Under the pieces are notes generated by a model. That model did no database searches. It was not told the DNA's origin and saw only the letters and a program-made list of their open reading frames with translations. Shown here one piece after another: positions 44,816-49,443 of a stretch of DNA of 49,443 nucleotides; within the stretch, counting starts at the first letter, position 1, and each line of letters opens with the position of its first letter. This DNA comes from Candidatus Desulfaltia bathyphila (GTDB lineage Bacteria > Desulfobacterota > Desulfobacteria > Desulfobacterales > ETH-SRB1), in contig JACNLL010000060.1 of assembly GCA_014381545.1 (NCBI GenBank), positions 1 to 49,443 of the forward strand, in the 5' to 3' direction. The position numbers and the translations under genes are program-made.

Positions 44816-45698
44816 ATTGGTTTTCCTTTTTAATTTTCAAAGCCTCATCATACACTCTGTTTTTAGGAAGATTATATTTCTTTGCTATCTCTTTTGTAAT
44901 GTCGGACAGGCTGCCTTTTGCCGATGCCAACCTCTTTTTTATTTCCCTTCTTACCTTTTCCATGGAAACATCTTTATTTTCCTCTTCTCCGGTCACAAGA
45001 AGTGTGCATTCTCCCTTTATTGATGAACGTTTTTTCAACGCTCTGAGAATATCGGATAAATTACCTCTGACAAACTCCTCATGAATCTTGGTCATCTCAC
45101 GGCACAATACACCCTTTCTGTCGCCTATATTCAATATTATTTCCTCTAAAAGTGTCTGTATGCGCCTTGGAGATTCATAAAATATTATTGTTCTTTGCTC
45201 AAAGGCCAGTTTCCTCAACTGCTCAAACCGCTTTCCCTTTTTTTTAGCCAAAAATCCGACAAAAACAAAGGAATCGGTCGGCATTCCCGAAACGCTAATG
45301 GCGGTAACGGCTGCAGATACGCCGGGTATTGGAATAACTCTTATATCCCTCTCTATGGCTGTCTTTATCAATTGATAGCCGGGGTCGGACACAGTCGGCG
45401 TCCCGGCATTCGACACAAGCGCGACAGATAACCCGGAGTTAAGTTTATCAAGCAGGTTTTTCGTGCGCTCCCTTTCATTATGTTCATGATAAGAAATAAG
45501 ACGGCCTTTAATATTATAATGAGATAAAAGTCTTAATGTATGCCTTGTATCCTCTGCAGCGACAAGATCAACTCTTCCCAGAACATTGAGGGCTCTTAAA
45601 GTGATATCCTCCCTGTTACCAATCGGAGTGGCAATAACATAAAGGTCCCCTTTTTTACCGGGCTGTTCAGGATTATTTGTAGGCGAGTTCAAAGGCAT
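44802..45698 (-). CDS. rsmI: 16S rRNA (cytidine(1402)-2'-O)-methyltransferase
   Basis: A 298-residue SAM-dependent methylase of the tetrapyrrole-methylase fold. DLYVIATPIGNREDITLRAL at the N terminus, AAEDTRHTLRLLSHY, VSNAGTPTVSDPGYQLI and FYESPRRIQTLLEE are the standard RsmI blocks. It 2'-O-methylates C1402 of 16S rRNA. The C-terminal extension is helical and lysine-rich. It overlaps yraN upstream by 26 nt, a common gene pair in proteobacteria. Confidence 0.95.
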   Translation of the reverse strand: MPLNSPTNNPEQPGKKGDLYVIATPIGNREDITLRALNVLGRVDLVAAEDTRHTLRLLSHYNIKGRLISYHEHNERERTKNLLDKLNSGLSVALVSNAGTPTVSDPGYQLIKTAIERDIRVIPIPGVSAAVTAISVSGMPTDSFVFVGFLAKKKGKRFEQLRKLAFEQRTIIFYESPRRIQTLLEEIILNIGDRKGVLCREMTKIHEEFVRGNLSDILRALKKRSSIKGECTLLVTGEEENKDVSMEKVRREIKKRLASAKGSLSDITKEIAKKYNLPKNRVYDEALKIKKENQYAKP

Positions 45699-46071
45699 TT
45701 TTGATTATCTTAATGTTTGGCCTCTCTTTTGCTGAATTGACTGAATTGACTGAATTAGCTGAATTGATAGCTACCACGTCAAACCTGGCCTTTGCATTGC
45801 TTTGTTTTGTGGATTTGAGATAATATAAAGCTACCATCGAAATTTTTCTCTGTTTTTTTTGGGTTACCGCCAATTCAGGACGACCGAACCGGCTGGATTT
45901 TCTGGCTTTTACTTCTATAAAGACAAGGGTTTCCCCCTGTTTTGCGATTATGTCGATTTCTCCTAATTTAGTGCGATAATTTATCTCAATTATCCTGTAT
46001 CCCTGTTTTTTAAGGCAATCAACGGCAACAGATTCACTTTTTTCGCCGAATTCCTGATACTTAGTCGTCAT
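45673..46071 (-). CDS. yraN: YraN family endonuclease-like protein
   Basis: A UPF0102/YraN protein of about 132 residues with a restriction-endonuclease-like fold. YRTKLGEIDIIAKQGETLVF and IEVKARKSSRFG supply the Asp and ExK positions, and AVTQKKQRKISMVALYYL follows as usual. ATG at 46071 has AAGGGC six nt upstream and is preferred over the start at 46101. A short segment, INSANSVNSVNSAKE (about 108-122), is encoded by 9-nt GAATTGACT tandem units (45729-45768) and is not usual in the family. The cellular role is unsettled. Confidence 0.88.
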   Translation of the reverse strand: MTTKYQEFGEKSESVAVDCLKKQGYRIIEINYRTKLGEIDIIAKQGETLVFIEVKARKSSRFGRPELAVTQKKQRKISMVALYYLKSTKQSNAKARFDVVAINSANSVNSVNSAKERPNIKIIKNAFELAYK

Positions 46072-46225
46072 AACAATGCCCTTAATCCTAATCCCTGACA
46101 ACTATCAATTGAGCTTTTTGCTTAATTGAGGTTAAAGTATAATACTATTAAAACAAAATCAATACAGGATTATTGTTTGGGAAAAAGCTTCCTGTAAAAC
46201 ATTTTTTTGTGATATAAAAATAATT

Positions 46226-46981
46226 ATGATTATCATCGAATCAGCAGGCATTACAGACATCGGCAGAAAACGAAAAAATAATGAGGATTGCCTGTTTCTG
46301 GATGATGACCAGAGACTTTATGTGGTAGCCGACGGAATGGGAGGTCACCGGGCCGGCGAAGTGGCAAGCAAGCTGGTGGTTAAAACAATTCAAAACGACA
46401 TGAAGCGGCTTGGGGAAGAGGAAGGCAGAGAGGCCACGCCAAAGGCGTGGCTCCTCTCCAGCATCCATCTGGCCAACCAGGTGGTATTCCACGCCTCGTG
46501 CAATAAAAACTCATGCCAGGGGATGGGCTCCACCGTATCGGCCGTCTGTTTCACCGACAATACCATCATTGCCGCCAATGTTGGCGACAGCCCCATATAT
46601 CTTATACGTGACAAGAGCATAAAGCTGCTGTCAGTAACCCACAATCTTCTTGCCGAGCAGACGGCTATCGACCCGGAGGGAGCAAAGTATCTGAGCAGCG
46701 TGTTCAAACACATACTCACCCGCGCCATAGGAATTGAAAAAACGGTAAAGCCCGATATCTGCGAAATTCAGTGTTTGAAAGATGATATCCTGGTCATTAG
46801 TTCCGACGGCTTAAGCGATAAGGTCTCTCCGGAAGAAATACTTGCAGTTGTTAATAAAAAAAGGCCGGATAAGGCCTGCAAGACGCTGGTGGATCTGGCT
46901 AATAAATATGGAGGAGACGACAATATTACTATTATTATATTAAAGATAAAGAGGATAAATAATGATGAATTCGTAGCCTAG
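46226..46981 (+). CDS. PP2C-type serine/threonine phosphatase
   Basis: A 251-residue PP2C/Stp-like phosphatase. RKNNEDCLFL, VVADGMGGHRAGEVAS (the DGMGG metal motif, about 35-39), NVGDSPIYLI, ISSDGLSDKV and GGDDNITIII carry the conserved Asp residues. It dephosphorylates Ser/Thr in two-metal catalysis, usually against Hanks-type kinases; none is in the window. It is a lone plus-strand gene, and its last codons overlap the cfa stop on the opposite strand by 4 nt. Confidence 0.9.
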   Translation: MIIIESAGITDIGRKRKNNEDCLFLDDDQRLYVVADGMGGHRAGEVASKLVVKTIQNDMKRLGEEEGREATPKAWLLSSIHLANQVVFHASCNKNSCQGMGSTVSAVCFTDNTIIAANVGDSPIYLIRDKSIKLLSVTHNLLAEQTAIDPEGAKYLSSVFKHILTRAIGIEKTVKPDICEIQCLKDDILVISSDGLSDKVSPEEILAVVNKKRPDKACKTLVDLANKYGGDDNITIIILKIKRINNDEFVA

Positions 46982-48096
46982 CGCTGGGCCTGATACCCGT
47001 TGGGAACCCCTCCCGGAGAAAGAACTATCTGCCATACCTGGTTTTGTCGGGCACGAAAGGATCCGGCACAGGCCAAAAGATAAAATTTCCACATTCTGTA
47101 GAACCGCTCATCATAACTTTTTTTCAGAACATCCCAATTATCATGGAAATTTTTAAACCAGCACATAAGTGTCTTATCATAGTAAGCGCCAAAACTATGC
47201 CAGTCTTCAAGAACAAACAATCCATTAAAAGCATCGCATAGCTGTTTTGCAGACGGCAGCATTGAATTAGGAAAAATGTAACGATCAATCCATGGATCAG
47301 TGCTTGTAACTGAAGAATTCCCGCCTATTGTATGCAGCAGGAAGAGTCCATCCTTCTTAAGGCACCTTTTAACTACACGCATAAATTCAGCGTAATTTTT
47401 GCAACCAACATGTTCGATCATGCCGACTGAAAGGATGCGGTCAAAGACTCCATCAATGCTGCGATAGTCCTGCATGCGGATTTCAACCGGAAGACCGCGG
47501 CAAAGCTCCTTCCCAAGCTTATACTGGTTATCGGAAACCGTTATGCCGACAACTTCGACCTTGTAGCGCTGTGCAGCAAACTTTGCGGTTCCGTTCCATC
47601 CGCAGCCGATATCCAGCACCCGCATGCCGGGTTTTAAACCCAGTTTGCGGCAAATCAGGTCCAGCTTAGCCTCCTGGGCTTCGTCAAGGTTTGAAGCTTT
47701 TTTCCAGTAAGCGCAACTATAAATCATGCGCTTGTCAAGCATGCAGCGGTACAGATCGTTGCCCATATCATAGTGGTGCCGTCCTATCCTAAAAGCGCGG
47801 GAGGGTCTTTGCATGTTGACTATTTTAGCCTTCACAGCTTCGAATAAATATGAAAGCGGTTTAATCTTTGCATCCAGCTCGGCCATAAAAACCTTATAAA
47901 AAAATTGGTCAAGACTGTCACAATCCCACCACCTATCCATATAGGATTCGCCCACACCCATCGAACCCTCGGCTAAAAACCTTGCATACAGCTTATCATT
48001 GTGAACCTGAATATCCCAAGGACGGCCTCCTCCGATTTTAACATCGGCAAAAGAAAGAAGCTCCTTAACCTTTTCGCGGAATTTGTCCTGAGGCAT
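46978..48096 (-). CDS. cfa: Cyclopropane-fatty-acyl-phospholipid synthase family methyltransferase
   Basis: About 372 residues. The N-terminal lipid-binding part has GSMGVGESYMDRWWDCDSLD; RHHYDMGNDLYR and IYSCAYWKKASNLDEAQ follow; the SAM site is VLDIGCGWNGTAKFAAQ, and EHVGCKNYAEFMRV and FLLHTIGG close the core. It adds a methylene from SAM to unsaturated acyl chains of membrane lipids. ATG at 48096 has GGAGGT five nt upstream and is preferred over the one at 48108. Mycolate-type or other lipid C-methylation is a possible alternative. Confidence 0.88.
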   Translation of the reverse strand: MPQDKFREKVKELLSFADVKIGGGRPWDIQVHNDKLYARFLAEGSMGVGESYMDRWWDCDSLDQFFYKVFMAELDAKIKPLSYLFEAVKAKIVNMQRPSRAFRIGRHHYDMGNDLYRCMLDKRMIYSCAYWKKASNLDEAQEAKLDLICRKLGLKPGMRVLDIGCGWNGTAKFAAQRYKVEVVGITVSDNQYKLGKELCRGLPVEIRMQDYRSIDGVFDRILSVGMIEHVGCKNYAEFMRVVKRCLKKDGLFLLHTIGGNSSVTSTDPWIDRYIFPNSMLPSAKQLCDAFNGLFVLEDWHSFGAYYDKTLMCWFKNFHDNWDVLKKSYDERFYRMWKFYLLACAGSFRARQNQVWQIVLSPGGVPNGYQAQR

Positions 48097-48114
48097 TTCC
48101 ACCTCCAACTACAC

Positions 48115-48336
48115 TTATTCTACGATCTTAAAATCCCAAATTTCATCCTTATAAATATCTCGAAGCTTACTGGAAGCCTTTTCCGGTGTTTTAGCCCTCC
48201 ATGTTAAAAGCAAATCATCGCCGGTCATACCTCCGACTTTATATGTCCAGCCATCCTCTTCTTTTACAAGGGTCAGAGAAATAATCCCGCTGTAATTTTC
48301 ACCTTTTGCGCTGACTTCAACTTTATTAATAATCAT
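48115..48336 (-). CDS. Small protein of unknown function
   Basis: A 73-residue, acidic, soluble protein (MIINKVEVSAKGENYSGIIS at the start) with probable beta strands followed by a helix. The ribosome site is AAGGAAAAT just before ATG. I do not recognise the family. It precedes cfa with an 18-nt gap and follows the MBL gene with a 33-nt gap, so the three minus-strand genes probably share a transcript. Confidence 0.6.
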   Translation of the reverse strand: MIINKVEVSAKGENYSGIISLTLVKEEDGWTYKVGGMTGDDLLLTWRAKTPEKASSKLRDIYKDEIWDFKIVE

Positions 48337-48369
48337 ATATTTTCCTTACACGGCTACTCGGCCTTGCGC

Positions 48370-49005
48370 TCATATTGTAATAATCCTGCCGGCGGCGCCT
48401 TCAATATATTTATCAGGATAAAGAGACCTGATTTTTTCTTTGAATTGAGTGCAATGGGTTGGACAAATGCTTTCCAGATCTTGTATCAGATCAAACTCTT
48501 TGAATCCATGCAATCCGCCGATAAGGGTGACAACTCTGCCATAGTTTGAAGACGCCTGAAGAATTTCCCGAACACCCGGGTGAGAACATCCGGCAATCAC
48601 AACAACTCCTCTGTTGTATCTTATTACAAGGGATTGCTCCTGTGCGTTCAGCTCGCCTGTTGAAAAAATATTTTCATGAATTGCAACAGGGCTTTTAACT
48701 CTTATTAATTCCTTTGATCCCTGGACCTCCTGGCAGGAACAAGGAATATAAAGCTTTGCGGGATTGATTTTAAGAAAAGATAAAAGCCCGCCAGTGTGGT
48801 CCCAGTGGGCGTGCGAGATAAAAATTATATCAATTAGCGCAGGATCGATATTCAACTTTTTCATATTGCCAAGCAGGATATCGCCGTTTGCGCCTGTATC
48901 AAAAAGTATTTTCCTTCCAAAAGCCTCGATCAGGCATGAAAAGCCCCAGTCGGGCTTAAGGCTTTTATCAAACGCCTCATTGTCATATATGATGGTAATC
49001 TTCAT
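48370..49005 (-). CDS. MBL-fold hydrolase of the DHPS-like group
   Basis: A 211-residue metallo-beta-lactamase-fold protein. IYDNEAFDKSLKPDWGFSCL and LFDTGANGDILLGNM lead to SHAHWDHTGGL (HxHxDH, about 64-74), AGCSHPGVREIL (ligand His) and IGGLHGF. This is the pattern of dihydropterin-beta-ribofuranosylaminobenzene phosphate synthase-like enzymes first seen in methanogens. The bacterial substrate is unknown. It is the first gene of a three-gene minus-strand run. Confidence 0.82.
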   Translation of the reverse strand: MKITIIYDNEAFDKSLKPDWGFSCLIEAFGRKILFDTGANGDILLGNMKKLNIDPALIDIIFISHAHWDHTGGLLSFLKINPAKLYIPCSCQEVQGSKELIRVKSPVAIHENIFSTGELNAQEQSLVIRYNRGVVVIAGCSHPGVREILQASSNYGRVVTLIGGLHGFKEFDLIQDLESICPTHCTQFKEKIRSLYPDKYIEGAAGRIITI

Positions 49006-49443
49006 TTTGTCTTTTTTCTAACCATCAGCAATTGGAAGCAAAATATCTTTAATATTTAAAATATAGCAAAAAAATTCACTCGGGTAAAGATTTTAAAAGA
49101 AAAAAAACATTATATCCTAAAACAATAGAAGATTATGGACATTGCTCAGGATAAACTCATTTGGATATTGCTGATTGAAGAACCCTGTAGCAAGCTACAG
49201 GGAATGTTCTGCCTGACGGCAGTGCTTCGCAGTGACCGTAAGGAAGTTAGCCATTTTTAGATTCGCTCGCTAACCCCGCAGCAAGCTACGGGGAATGCAC
49301 TCGCTATTGCGGTTCAATGAAATTGAAAAACGTTGACACCCTTGATTCTATCTTGATAAAATTAAAAATAAGAATTATAATAAAAATTGGTAATTGATTA
49401 AGTTATGGCACCTATGTTAAAGGTGTCAAATGGACTTAAAAAC
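49006..49443. other. Intergenic right end of the window
   Basis: About 440 nt without a supported gene. It holds the second copy of the dispersed repeat (49175-49316) and a small hairpin (GGCACCT, then AGGTGTC, about 49406-49427). The A+T-rich remainder shows nothing recognisable. Confidence 0.5.
49175..49316. repeat. Dispersed hairpin repeat, copy 2
   Basis: It shares both ends and most of the centre with 8431-8581 (TTGAAGAACCCTGTAGC start, GGAAGTTAGCCATTTTTAG centre, GCGGTTCA end) but carries a different insert with its own hairpin (CTGCCTGACGGCAG). The shared termini define a family unit of about 140-150 nt. Confidence 0.75.

Noticed and set aside
49317-49397. 26-codon frame at the right end
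   Set aside because: It is A+T-rich, low in complexity and has no ribosome site.
22114-49443. Selenoprotein with an in-frame TGA near selC
   Set aside because: All recognised genes are complete without readthrough, and no frame that continues past TGA with family homology was seen.

Overview
The window looks like a chromosome segment of a sulfate-reducing-type Desulfobacterota (deltaproteobacterium), most plausibly Desulfobacterales. This is inferred from gene content: a selenocysteine tRNA, a very long two-ASKHA-domain CoA-dehydratase activase, an ADP-forming acyl-CoA synthetase, glucosyl-3-phosphoglycerate synthase, LarC, PilS/PilR with a sigma-54-type pilin promoter, and a moderate GC content (roughly 40-45% by eye). 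There is no rRNA, prophage, intact insertion sequence or CRISPR array.

Layout. 0-4.1 kb (+): DUF1178 protein, M20/M28-like peptidase homologue, GpgS and a KamA-family radical SAM enzyme, with a possible small RNA on the minus strand at 2.7 kb. 4.3-5.6 kb (-): DUF502 membrane protein and a DPM-type glycosyltransferase. 5.7-12.6 kb is an accessory stretch: an AAA/DUF4143 ATPase, two overlapping gene pairs that each encode a small protein plus a nucleotidyltransferase (toxin-antitoxin-like), gene fragments and dispersed repeats. It also holds pilA and a TMTC-like multi-membrane-span TPR protein that may glycosylate the pilin. 12.8-18.0 kb (-): pyrB-pyrC-pilS-pilR with overlapping ends. A clear -24/-12 site lies upstream of pilA, which fits PilR control. 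18.1-21.8 kb (-): lepB, pgpA, larC and a PepT-like peptidase.

22.0 kb (+): selC, read convergently with recD2, whose last 20 codons and stop are the antisense of the tRNA. 22.0-28.5 kb (-): a tight hsp20-lon-rlpA-gmhB-recD2 block. 28.7-31.7 kb: an MFS transporter and a B12-binding radical SAM/TPR protein. 31.7-35.9 kb (+): the fragment of an M24 peptidase, then a large exported WD40 (14 repeats)-caspase protein and a small exported partner of unknown family. 35.9-40.3 kb (-): the 1466-residue activase. 40.5-46.1 kb (-): yraN-rsmI-ADP-forming acyl-CoA synthetase-PPTase-MBL/beta-CASP RNase, tightly packed. 46.2-49.0 kb: PP2C phosphatase (+), then cyclopropane synthase, a small unknown protein and an MBL hydrolase (-).

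A recurring oddity is the number of degenerate heptanucleotide tandem repeats, both between genes and inside pyrC, plus several hairpin-forming dispersed repeats. The best candidates for undescribed biology are the exported WD40-caspase pair, the pilin/TMTC-TPR pair with its intervening hairpin, the selC/recD2 antisense overlap, the small-partner/nucleotidyltransferase pairs, and the minus-strand small-RNA candidate near 2.7 kb. All functional statements rest on reading motifs by eye; no database search was run.
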